Source: Mesodorylaimus sp. YZB2_4
Lineage: Eukaryota; Nematoda; Enoplea; Dorylaimida; Dorylaimidae
Reading direction: 5' to 3'
Length of the DNA stretch: 64,000 bases
Assembly: GCA_030248295.1 (NCBI GenBank)
Contig: JASANH010000239.1
Span: 744,001-808,000 of the forward strand
Shown here: positions 20,277 to 38,027 of the stretch, in pieces
How positions within the stretch are numbered: the first letter of the stretch is position 1
Layout of the letters: each line of letters starts with the position of its first letter
The notes under the pieces: generated by a model
Seen by the model: only the letters and a program-made list of their open reading frames with translations
Told to the model about the DNA's origin: nothing
The model's database searches: none
Translations under genes and position numbers: made by a program

Positions 20277-21520
20277 CTACTTGCGCACAAGTACAAAATG
20301 GTCACTGCTTATTTGCCATTTGTCAAGCCTATGTCTAGTCCACTTAGCCAGGGTAATTTCGGACCCCAGGGCAATCACACCCAACAAGCCACCCAAACAC
20401 CAGAAGCACACAGCCGCGTAAACTGTGGATGACTGCGAGCACGTTCTGATCTTGTTGAAATATGTCACATCACAGACTGCCCACTGGTCCTTGTCGTATT
20501 TTTGAGTGAAAGCTCCAGCCAATCCCCGTTCGTGGAAGGCCACTGCCGCTTTGTCGAGGATGGCTTTGAGGGGCGAATGTTTTCGAAGGGGGAATGTCCA
20601 AGGTTCCCTGAAAGGAGTATCGATCGTGTTAAACGAGCAGTCCCTGTTACCGTGAAAATATTCCATGAAAGGGCCTTTCCCTCCGATGTACATTAAATAG
20701 CCTCCCTCAATCGTGAAACTGTCACTACCAAGAACGGGTTCTTCTCAAACGACTTTTGAACTCTTCGACCAGTTTCGGGCTCGGCAGGCATCATTTGCAG
20801 GTAACTGACCGATTGTGGGTCCGACCAGTTGACATCTCATTTCTTCCAGGCACCCAACCATGGACTCCAGGTCGGTGTGCGGCAATCGACTATTATTCTT
20901 TGTGTTCTCGGAGAACAGGACGGCTGTGCACGCGCTGGCCACGACCATGGCCGCCGACGACCAGCAGGCGATCGTGAGACGCCGTAAATCGATGACTGTG
21001 TAGTCACTGTGATGTTTATGCGTGATCAGGGCTGGCTAATTGGAAACCATCGACAACAGCCAAGTCGTGCTGGAATGCCCGAAAGTACCGCTCAGCATGC
21101 TCATCGCGAACAAGCTGATAAAAGTAGATGTGACGGCCAGCGAGCTGATGAAAACGCACCAAGTTTCCCATCATAAGGCCGATACGATGGCCAAATTGAG
21201 AAGAGTGGATGACGCCTGGGACGGTGCTCTGGTGGCCGTGATCACATCGCTGTAGAAGAATGCCTGCCTAAAGTCCATTCCTCGCATTCGACTGTTGGTT
21301 GGTGTAAAATATGGTTCGTATGTGTCGAATTTTCCTGCCTGCACAGCCCCATCATGCCAGTGCCCGTGCCATTCCCATCAACATCGCCGTACTCGGTCCC
21401 TATCCAGAACGAACGTGCAGTTGAGCGACATGGCTCGACAGACGGCTTCTGCTGCTTTGATGGTTTTCCCATCGAGTGGTGATAAAGACACGTTGACAAC
21501 CCCAATTCGTACATTCATCT
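20277..21520 (-). pseudogene. decayed ionotropic glutamate receptor-like gene
   Basis: The minus strand preserves, in order, the ligand-binding S1 region (D-V-D-G-N-G-T, then G-K-F-D-T-Y-E-P-Y-F-T-P-T-N-S-R and M-D-F-R-Q-A-F-F-Y-S-D-V-I-T), a first membrane segment (W-E-T-W-C-V-F-I-S-S-L-A), the segment where the conserved SYTANL motif normally sits (W-S-S-A-A-M-V-V-A-S-A-C-T-A-V-L-F), the S2 region, and a last membrane helix (Y-A-A-V-C-F-W-C-L-G-G-L-L-G-V-I-A-L-G). The reading is broken by in-frame TGA codons at 21173-21171 and 20747-20745 and by at least two single-base frame changes around 21360-21410. One exon junction near 20608 looks normal. Family members are ligand-gated cation channels. 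This copy cannot make a full channel unless the breaks are assembly errors or removed by unrecognised introns. Confidence 0.62.
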
Positions 21521-21530
21521 TAGAATAGAA

Positions 21531-23086
21531 CCTCGTATTTTGACTAATTAATCGAAATACAGCTAAGGAATGGAAAAACAGGGAACGAGTGAGCCTTTTC
21601 CCACGCTCTGGCCCCTTGACATCAAAAGCTCCCTCTTTTATCGAGTTAGTGAGTTCGAAAGGGGGCCTCTCCGCGGAATTGAAAAAGAAGTCAGGAGGAG
21701 GCCCGATTGTGCTAACCTGACCTTAGGCCTTTGACGTGGTTGAAATCCTACCAAGCTGTCCTAACGACCAGTTCCAGCGAAAGTTGGTAGAATTGCGAGA
21801 CTTTGGCACAATTGACTGTCATCTGACTTGCCTGCCCTCCAGTATGATGTATCTTCTTTTACAGTATGTATATCTGCAATGGATACTCAGCACAGCACAG
21901 CAAAGACCCCTGAGAGATAATTCCGCTGCGATTAATCACAGAATCTTAACTACACGCTGCAAATCCTCGCTTGTTACTCCGAGGGCTTCAGGATTTGATA
22001 TGAGATCGTGGCAGTTTCAAATAGGCTGCGGAAAAGACATGCGCCTGCTTGATGACGCTGACCTCAAGTGGAAAGGGGATGGGGGGACCTGGGGTGGATA
22101 TGCCTCGTGTCAGGCCCTGACATGAGAGGCAGACCAGTTCCCTGAACCAGTGCATTGACAGGTGGAGATAATGTATCCACGCCTATTACAGGGGGACACA
22201 AAGTTTTATCTCTGCAACCCAAAATTAAAACCTCAGCTAACCAACCAAAAACCATTGGTGTGGGTTGTTGGGGCTTTTAATCATTGTGAGACCTGATTTT
22301 AAAAAAGGACGAAATTTTTATCTTCCTTCTTCTTATAAGGTATCCACGCCTGGTTCAGGGAACTGGTCTGCCTCTCCTAGGTCAGGGCCTAGCACGAGGC
22401 ATATCCACGCCTGGTCTACCCCAAATCACCTTTCAACTTGAGGTCAGCGTCGTCATCAAGCAGGCACGTGTCTTTTCCGCTGCCTATTTGAAACTACCTC
22501 GATCTCATATCAAATCCTGATGTCCTCTGTGTCACGAGCGACAATTGCTTTTTTGAAACTGTGGGGGAAGATTCTTGGCCATGCATGTATTGGGCCTGTC
22601 TATCCCGCCCTTTTGCAGCAGCCTTGAAGTTTGTAATTTCAAATTTACCACTTGCAGTCTTTTGAAGAAAGCGCCCATGCTTGCAGCACGTGTGTAAAAT
22701 ATAGTTCCAGATACAGTCTTCTTACTAAAACTAGGCCTGGCCCAGAAATGTACCCGAGCTCATTCCGCTTGGTTGCACGTGGGCTAGACTATAATCTGGC
22801 TAAAAATAGTATGTTTTTCTTGTCTCCGCCTGTCACCCTCGCCGCGGACGTTCGTGGCGATTCGACCAAATTAGTCGGTCTTGTTTTTTCTTCCCAAGTA
22901 AATTGCCCGACGAAAAGCGTTGTTATGTATTGCTAAACAAGAAAATCGATAGGTTTCCCGGGTGTCTGGGCCGCCCTAGATGGCTGACGAGCAGGCCCAG
23001 CATCTTATTGGCTGCAGTGGCCGAGAGTGCGAAGGCTAGCGCGCCAGCGATTTCTTGGTCAATAAAAATAATACTGACTGGCGGAA
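21531..23086. other. intergenic region with foldback element
   Basis: This lies between the receptor-like pseudogene and the BTB gene. Apart from the foldback at about 21960-22540 I see no gene. A half copy of the MITE terminal word (GTGTAAAATATAGTTCCAGA) is at about 22690. 22800-23086 should include the BTB promoter and leader, but no core element is distinct. Confidence 0.45.
21960..22540. mobile_element. foldback (long inverted repeat) element
   Basis: The left arm (about 21980-22190) and right arm (about 22335-22535) are inverted copies sharing GATTTGATATGAGATCG, AAATAGGC, GCGGAAAAGACA, CTGCTTGATGACG, GCTGACCTCAAG, GGATATGCCTCGTG, GAGGCAGACCAGTTCCCTGA and GTATCCACGCCT. The spacer is about 150 bases. 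It has no open frame for a transposase, so it is a non-autonomous foldback or MITE-like element. The RNA of either strand would form a hairpin of about 200 base pairs. Confidence 0.75.
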
Positions 23087-25519
23087 ATGGGCTCGGTACA
23101 TAGAAGTACTACCACTTCAGGAGTACCAGCACCCTTGGTTTTGCGTCCCTTAGCCGGCGGCGACATCAATCCAGGCTCAGTGGAGGACGTGGCCAGAAGA
23201 CAAAGAAGCGCATCTTCCTCAGCCAGTGCATCAGACGCCAATGACTCGCACTCGATGTTGTCATCGCCCAAGAACCTGATAGAAAAACATGGCTTTCGTG
23301 TCACAACTCCGTCATCGAACGAAATCTCGGCCATGACCGACTGCGATTGGTCTCAGTCGACGGCACGTTTCCACGAACCGGACAATTTGAGGAAACTGGC
23401 CATTGTGGCAGTTAGTGAGGAGGTAAGTGACGAGGACGAACAGTGCGCTTTCATCAATAAAGACTACCTGGCAGCTTGGAATCCGGCTGTGGCCAATAAT
23501 TTGCTGACCGACACTAGACATCAGCTGATCGAAGAGGTGGCATTTCCCGGACCCAAGGAGCACCTGGACGCGCTACTACGTTGTATCTGGCCGACTGACC
23601 ACTGGCCATTGTCCATCAGCCAGCTGAAGGTTTGTGGTAGTTTGCACCCAACTTTGTAGCCTGGTGTGGTGGTTTAGGCGTCTGTCGAGTATTCGACACC
23701 CAGCTGGGATGCCAGTGCGTACCTGTCCCTGGTGATGGTACATCCCTGAAGTATGTCTGCAATATGCGAACAATTCATATTTTACGACCATTTTATGGTA
23801 TTTCTTACAAAAGATTTAGAAGCATAAAAACTTCCCTTTTATTTGCAACAAGTAAAGGCTGCGTCTGAAACCATATTTTACACAAGCTTATATATTTTAG
23901 ATATACTGTATGCGTAAAAAACAATTCATTTTCAGTCCAGAAAAACATCATAAGCAGAGAACAAGGTAGCCCTGTAAAAGTGCCTTATTACTGCAAGTGT
24001 GTAAAATACAGTTCCAGACTGCCTTTTGAAAGTTCTGATTCCGCAGCTTTTTATTGAGTAATGCCAATCATAAAAATTTGATATACTCCTTGGTTTAAGG
24101 AAAGGAGAAACAGCGGGAATCCCTCTAATAAATGGTCAAACCTTTTTGGGGTGCTTATACTCCTCACATCCAAAGCTACTTCTGGTGCTTTGGCGGGAAA
24201 TTTAAATTTTGGCGATTGAAGTTCGAAATGGCGAAAATCGAAGACATTGCGCAGAGTATAATGTTGTTGCCAACTAGATCTATTGCAGCTGCAGCACCTG
24301 GTCAAACAGAGGTTTCAGAGAAATATAGCTTAGCTGACAGGGTGGACTGAAAATTTGAGGAAACTGTGAATTGAAATGGCAAAAAATCAGGCCCGCCATC
24401 CATGTTCATGTTTCTTTTCAGGAAGCCATCGGTCCATGTTGCGACTGGGGTATGCACCCATGCCTGGTCTCCACCATTTCCTACTACATCCACAACAATC
24501 CTCTCATCTCAGTGGTGGAAAAGTTGAAACTTGCTGCTCGATGCGGCAATCCTCTGCTGTTGACCGGCTGTCTTCGATTCCAATGCCATCGCGAAACCAT
24601 CTTCGACATCGTCAATCGATCACCCGACGATTATCAACAAATCGTGGAGGGTGCGCACGCGGCACTCGTGGCTGGTAAAATGTTGGAACACGCAGCTCGC
24701 GAAGGCGATGACGAGTACAAGCAATCCTTAATCGCCCAGGTCAAAGATGAAACTGCCAAATTCAAAGATCGATGCACTGAATTAATTGATTTTTCACAGC
24801 CAACTTATGGCACTAACGGCACCCAACAAATTCCGAAATCGAGCAGCATCGCCAGTCTGGGCGACCCAGAGGACTTGTCGCAATGTTGTCTGGTCGTGTC
24901 CACTAGCGCGCCCATCGGCTCGTCACCGCGCGCCGAGCCGGGCCACTATCACATCAATCGAGCCTACCTCTCCTGCTGGTCCCCCGTCTTCCACTCCATG
25001 TTTTATGGCCACTTCGCTGATCGTCGTCGCCAACGAATTTCCTTGGAATTAAGCGAAGATGACGAGCAAGTCTACTGGCGTCTGTTCCTCACATTACTGC
25101 ACCCGTCCTACATGTGCGCCTTGTGGCGTCTCCTACCGTCCGAGTACTGTTATTCCAGCACTGGCCGCGGTGTTAACTGCCTGAATCGAGAATGGTTGGA
25201 CGAAACATTCTCCATCATATTCGATCAAGGTGGTGTCGATGCTCTCATGCACGTATTTCGCTTAGCCCATAAATTCCAAGTTTTGCCACTGATCGATTTT
25301 TGCGTCCTCATGATCGAAGCCAAATCCGATTTATCCTTGGCCGATAAGATCCTGCTGGCCGACACTTACCACCTGCCCACGCTGATGGCCTGGTGCGTCG
25401 GGAAACTGACCACTGCCCGCAGTGTCAAACGTATGTTCAGCGAAAATGAGCAATTACTCGATAATTTAAGTTGTAGCAGTCACAAATTACTCTTGGAACG
25501 CATGCTCGAATTGGCCTGA
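23087..25519 (+). CDS. BTB/POZ-domain-like protein (two BTB-like regions)
   Basis: Exons 23087-23629 and 24422-25519 give 546 residues with one phase-0 intron of 792 bases. The N-terminus (1-75) is Ser/Ala-rich and disordered. A BTB-like region spans about 120-230 (F-I-N-K-D-Y-L-A-A-W-N-P-A-V-A-N-N-L-L, later L-K-L-A-A-R-C-G). A clearer one spans about 370-510: Y-H-I-N-R-A-Y-L-S-C-W-S-P-V-F, S-M-F-Y-G-H-F, then V-F-R-L-A-H-K-F-Q-V-L-P-L and I-L-L-A-D-T-Y-H-L. Family knowledge: BTB domains dimerise and often serve as cullin-3 adaptors. No MATH, Kelch or zinc-finger domain is present. The start is the first Met of the frame; an earlier non-coding exon cannot be excluded. The second region is the surer BTB; the first is inferred from spacing. 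Confidence 0.78.
23863..24020. repeat. short MITE in BTB gene intron
   Basis: The left end is GTCTGAAACCATATTTTACA and the right end carries the inverse TGTAAAATACAGTTCCAGAC, about 158 bases apart. It is the same family and length as the element at 4976-5133. Confidence 0.7.
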
Positions 25520-26516
25520 TCAGAAAATTTAGTCGTTTCATCACTCAAAAAGCGGTTCCCGCCTTTTTTTGAATTTGAATTTCCCGCTTTTGGTGAGCTG
25601 ACAGTGCTGCAGTTTTCTAATGTCAACACGAAATGCAATTTTTATTCACATATTATACTTTTCATATTCAAAATGTTCACTGAGGCAGAAAATACAAGTA
25701 GAGCAAGACGCCATTGAAAAACTAAAATCTCCAAGAAAACTACCAAATTATGACATCTGGTCATATCGTGCGGTCACATACACTTATTTGCTGTACGACA
25801 AGACAAATTGTGGAGACGATCAGTGCTGCGGATTCGCAATGCCAGCTGCGAAAAATGAACGTCGGAGAGGTAAGTCCTCGATTGTCTGAAAAATGGTGAA
25901 AAAAGATGATAATTCACACATTTGCTGTAGTCGTATTTCACTTATCTGCCAGGCGAAGCCTTTAAAAACTCACGCATTACCCAGCTTTGATGCTATGATT
26001 TGCAATGGCTTTTATGTTCCTTGTGCCATTTCGGAATGAAGTGCAGTGCTTTTGGCAGTCAGTCACTACTTTAGCCATGAATCAAACAAAACATGTGAGC
26101 AAAGTCAGCGGGCAGGTGCATCTAACGTTCAGTTAAGGCAAATAATTCAAATTCTTGCACGAAATCAAATGTTTTTAATATCTACAATTTTATACAAAAC
26201 CTGCTGTTTAGAAACCCTTCACAAGCAGCTCAGCGCTTATGCTGCATTTATAATCTATCCTACCTTTGTGGGGCCATTATAGCACAAAAACCTTTGATTA
26301 GCCAACAAGAAAAAGAGAAAACGGGTTTTGCTGACACTATTCGTCACATAATTGACTTACTGAAGTTGCAGGACCTTCATAAGGCTTTCGTATGACTTGC
26401 AAGGAACTACTTCGTTTCATGCTAAAATGGGAAAATATCAATTCTTTCGAAAGCACAACTACCGAATCCCAGAGGCAGCGCGCCTTAAAATTGCAACTAT
26501 TTTTATCCCGACACCC
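25520..26516. other. convergent intergenic region, nothing recognised
   Basis: About 1 kb lies between the stop of the BTB gene (+) and the distal stop of kinesin light chain (-). It should hold both 3' ends. It is AT-rich, and open frames here look random. No repeat family from elsewhere in the window was recognised. Confidence 0.45.
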
Positions 26517-33361
<6,845 letters not shown>

Positions 33362-36300
33362 TATTTCAAAGTCGTCACTTTTCTTTCTGAAACTTAACGA
33401 AGAACTTCTTTTGTAAGAACCTCAAAATACCTCTACTTTTGTTAGAAAACAAGAATTCCACTTTTCAGCAGCGCAATTTTTACCAAAACCCGTAAAACCC
33501 ATCCCGTCCCGCGCGGCGGGAGTTTTTCAGATGAATTCTGCGAAAAGCGAGAAAAAAACAGAGTAAAAGTGAAACCTGAAAAAACCTGACTTATTCCATT
33601 GAACCATGAAAAAACTAAACATTTTACAGTCTTCTTTTGAAAAATACACTTGAAAACATCCGCATAAAACATATGAAAAACCCCACAACTCAATCAATCG
33701 CGCCTCCCCGCTCGTCATTTCCTTCTATGGGCAAGGACGAGCTCGCCAAAGTGTGCACCTAGGACACGAGAGTTCATCGATCGACGAGCTGCGGCCAGGT
33801 TGACAATCCTACCTGTCCCCAATATAGTCTGGCTGGCACCAAAAAACGTGTCACCCGACTGCGACCAGTGACTAGGCACACTGAGCAGATACCTGAGACG
33901 AGCAGCCCCCCCCCCCCCCCCCCCCCTATGGACAGAGTGCGGGTATACTTTTGGAAAATGAATAAATTGTATATGCAAGAGCGAAAATGCAGTTTGTCTG
34001 GACTGGATCGCGTAGGCACTACATTTTTCTCCCACCTTCCCCCTCGCTAAAGCGACAAAAGTAAATAGGCAGCCTTCGAAAATTTCTGCTCTGCTACTAT
34101 ACTTTCGCTAGTTTGACATTTTTATGAATCATATTTTGCCTAGGCAGGCCATGCAGCCATAAAAGATGAAAGGAGATTCAAAATGACAGTCGAAAAGATG
34201 TGCAACGATCTTTTTTTAACATTGATAAGTGCATTAGAAACTCATGTTTCTTGGTTGATACTGATTTTAAAAAATCGATATGCGATCTCAACGAGGCGAT
34301 CGAGCCTAAGAATTGTGTCGAAGAGATGCTATTGCGAATATTGATTTTAAAAAAATCTAAATTCGAGCTATTTGTACTTTAGCCCTTTGTTATTGGCAGT
34401 AACTGAGCATCAGTCGCCCAAAATTTACTTCGTGTACCTGCTGGCGATACCAGTATTTCATTCAAATATGATGGCTGTCTTGCGGTTAGAGACTACTCGG
34501 CAAGGGAGCACCACCTCTGGCAAAGCACTAGTTCAAAGGAGTCGCCTGAATCATAGGGATTGGAAGTGAATTTCATGTGACTGCTGCTCGATTACTGCCA
34601 ATGCCACAGGGCCAAAGTACAAAAAGCTCGAGTTTTTAATTGTTATTACAGCAATGCCAATTGTAACTATTTGTACTTTGGCCCTGTGGCATTGGCAGTA
34701 ATCGAGCAGCAGTCACATGAAATTCACTTCCCATACCTGTATTTCAGGTGATTCCTTCAAACTAGTGCTTTGACAGAGGCTGTGCGCCTCTTTGTGCTCC
34801 TTTGCCGAGGTCGCTAACCACAAGACAGAGGGCATGTCCAAATGAAATACGGGTATTGGCGACACTGCTGTAACATCAGCTCGAGCTATCTTCACGCACT
34901 GTGGCCCTGTGACATTGACAGTAATCGAGCGGCAGTCACCTGAGATTCACTTCTTGTATCTGCTGGTGATACATGTACTTCACTCAGACATGTCTGCTGT
35001 CTTGTGATCAGGGACTACTTACCAAGAGACGCACAACCTCTGACAAAGTATTAGTCTTCTTCTTTAAAACTTTGGTGCTATAAACATGTTTTCAACCTTA
35101 TCAATGTGCTTCAAACTGAAAATATCAAGAGTGAGATAAGTCTTGATATTTTCACTTGTGGCATTCCATATTAAAATTCTGTTGGCTAGGAAAGTTTACG
35201 CTGCAAGAAAAACACTAGTCTAACGCGATGCTTCGACAGTGCGTGGAAAAAATTCAAAACAAATCCAACACTTGATGGCATCGATAAGGTTATATATCGA
35301 TTCTTCAGCCCTGTGGCATTGGCAGTAATCGAACAGCAGTCACCTGATATTTGCTTCCTCTACCTGTATTTTAGGCGATACCTGATAGCTGGTGCTTTGT
35401 CAGAGGTTGTGCTCCCTTGCCGAGTACTCCCTAGCCACAAGACAGCGGGCATGTCCAAACGAAATACAGGTGTCACCAGCAGGTATATGAAGTGAACTTC
35501 AGGCGACTGCTTCTCGATTACTGTCAGTGCCACATGATCACAGAGCGTGCAGATAGCTCTAATTGTGAGCTGATGTCACAGCGGTGCCAGCAATACCTGT
35601 ATTTCATTCGGACATGGCCACTGTCTTGTGGTTATGGACTACTCAGCAAGAGGCATAAAGAGGCGCACAAGCTCTGGAAAAGCACTAGTTGTCAGGTATC
35701 GCCTGAAACACAGCTACAGGAAGTAAATTTCAGGTGACTGCTGCTCGATTACTGCCAATGCCACAGGGCCAAAATACAAATGGCTATAGTTTCGAGCTGT
35801 TGTTACAGCAACGAGTACAACAATTACCGTGGAGCAACGAATGGTGTTGGATGCACTTGGACTAACAACACACAATATGTATTTCCTACTGATCCCAGCT
35901 AGGCAATCGCCCACTCTCGATAGAACTGTGCTTTTAGGGAGCGCCTCTTTTAAATGGACTCACAAAACTTGTTACTATCAGCCAGAAGTTGCTGACCACC
36001 CAGAAAATCCCATGCATGTAAGCAGTACATCTCACCCATTGAATCATGAAAACTTGATTTTAAACATTTTTTTGACATTGATAAAATCAAGCTAGAAAAT
36101 TTTTGCAAGCCCACCAATGAGTTTTACATTGAGCGAATCCAAAGTGACAAAAATCTTAATTTTGTCACCTGAGGTACACCATAGCAAAATTTAAAATTTG
36201 CTCGAAGGAAACCAAGTGGCTTTTTCGCACAAGATGACGTGTGACAGGTTCGACAAAAGTAAACACAAAGTTTCTGGAGCGAAGGATGTGGAAGCGTCGA

Positions 36301-38027
36301 ATTAGTGTTCTGGAACTGGATTACGTCGTTTATTGGCAGAAATTCTCAAGGATATTGAGAAGTCAGGCAGTGCAAATTGCAGGCACTACTGAATCAGGTG
36401 GTCATTCGATCCTAGCATCGAAGAGAAAATCTAAAAAATATCGACTGGCGACTGTCAATATTTTCTTTGCTCAAAATTCAGAATTCAGCCAGGCAATCAA
36501 CTGGCTGATCTTTTAATCGCCAGTGTTTAAGAAATGTAAAAAATTCGACTCTGACCATTAAAAGGCATGTTTTGAAAATATGGAGGTGGAAGCTGGATCA
36601 GCCATGTTTCTTTAGTAATTTTCAAACAAATATTAAGTTTTCCCGCAGCCTCAAGCTTTATTAACCTGTTCAGATTAAGGGTGGAACAAATTGTACCACG
36701 ACTAAAAATTTCTCACCTTCGAAACATCTCGAAAAAAGTATAATCAGTGGACAATAAGAATCGTTCCAAAACCGTTTAAGAATAATTTTCAATTCATTTT
36801 TTAACAGCAAAGTGCATTTCCGCACTCTTTCGCAGGTTCAGAGCGGAAATAAACCTCGCGAGCGCACACAGAGCTAAGCGATCACTGACCGTCCATAATT
36901 CGGACTGATGCTGTGCAATGTGCGTGCCGAGTGCATCGTCGTTTTCCCATTCCGATAGGAGAAGAAACCCTTGGGGAACTTATTCGTGCGCAAAAGATAA
37001 ATAGATGGGCTCCAAATCGATTCGACATGGACAAACACAAGAAAAGGGTTCCTGCTTGGGCTTTACGCCGAAAACGCTCGCTAGCATTCCGCTGGGCACC
37101 CAAAAAAAGGTTCTTATAAGGGATAATGGATTACAAAGCGTTTATAAAACTCCACTAGTCCAACCATTGGATTTTGTAGCATGGCGTAAAACTGGCCAAC
37201 AAATTGACAGGGTGTAAAATATTGCCAAAATGTGACATAACCAGAAAAAAGATTAACTGCGACTACTTTGGCGGGAAAACTAAGAAGATATGGGAAGTAG
37301 TGATCTTTTTAGAGATAAAACAATTTCCAAGGACAAAGTCCAACTTTTCTTCTGCTGCGCACCCGCTTAAACTCTCTAGCAAAAGCTCAGTAAAACTGAA
37401 AAACCTTAGCGCATGATCAATGTCATCAATTAGACTCGCTCTGTCAACAATAATCGCTGATTCTGAAAGTGGACCTAGAAGGCCACATCGATCTCAAACA
37501 AGGTCGGCATTGCGGCCTTCCATGCATCAGTTGAAATGTCCAAAAAACTTATTTACGCTAATCAAACTGAGCCAGAACTTAACCTTTTTTCAACTTACCG
37601 CAATATTAGAAAATCTGCTTTTCGTTTATTCACTCGATTTTCGCGCACCCTTTCATCGAAAGACGGACGAAAAGGTGACTCGAAGAATTGGAAGACAGCT
37701 GCCGCACGTGGCGAGTTGGCGTTGTCTGCTCGCGCGCGCCAGTGCACTCCTCACGCACCGAAGCCAACTTGCAATAAGCGGGCCTGAACATCAAATTGGA
37801 AAAGTGCGCGAAATTTAAAATGTCGCGGGGAAACTGTTGAAACATCATTTTTTCTAGAAAAAGCAAAAATGCATTGCTGTACATTCAAGTAATTTTAGTG
37901 GAAGTCAAAAAAGGTTAGAATTTCCACATAACTGCCCAAAAACGACAAAAAAACCATGATAGCAAAAACTGGCACCAAATGAATGTAACTTTAAGTTTAT
38001 TCATGATATCTATTGATGGAAATAACA
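33362..38027. other. gene-free region upstream of KLC and downstream of TMX1
   Basis: About 4.7 kb. The first few hundred bases should contain the KLC promoter. A poly-C run lies at about 33907-33926. A MITE cluster covers 34371-35785. At 36880-37120 an open frame on the plus strand is rich in Arg/Lys and Trp but has no recognised domain. 37200-37900 shows nothing I can name. TMX1 ends at 38028 on the minus strand. Confidence 0.45.
34371..35785. mobile_element. cluster of MITEs (family B)
   Basis: The cleanest copy is 34371-34623. Its left end TTTGTACTTTAGCCCTTTGT is continued by ATTGGCAGTAACTGAGCATC, and the right end is the inverse: GCTCGATTACTGCCAATGCC, then ACAGGGCCAAAGTACAAA. Terminal inverted repeats are about 60 bases. 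Further copies or half-copies start near 34670, 34898 and 35307, and one ends at 35785. Internal words CTAGTGCTTTG, GCCGAG and CACAAGACAG are shared. No transposase frame is seen. The cluster suggests nested or tandem insertion into a preferred site. Confidence 0.75.

Noticed and set aside
20745-21173. TGA read-through or selenocysteine in the glutamate-receptor-like gene
   Set aside because: There are also single-base frame changes, no paired stem-loop of the required type was recognised, and glutamate receptors are not selenoproteins. Decay or error explains it more simply.
21318-21336. MITE terminal word (AACCATATTTTACAC) inside the receptor-like gene
   Set aside because: The match is about 15 bases, has no second inverted end nearby, and encodes the expected Y-E-P-Y-F-T part of the ligand-binding region, so it is most likely chance.
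36882-37119. Arg/Lys/Trp-rich open frame on plus strand with an overlapping minus frame
   Set aside because: No recognised domain, no splice context and no homology to anything in the window. It could be chance or an old element.
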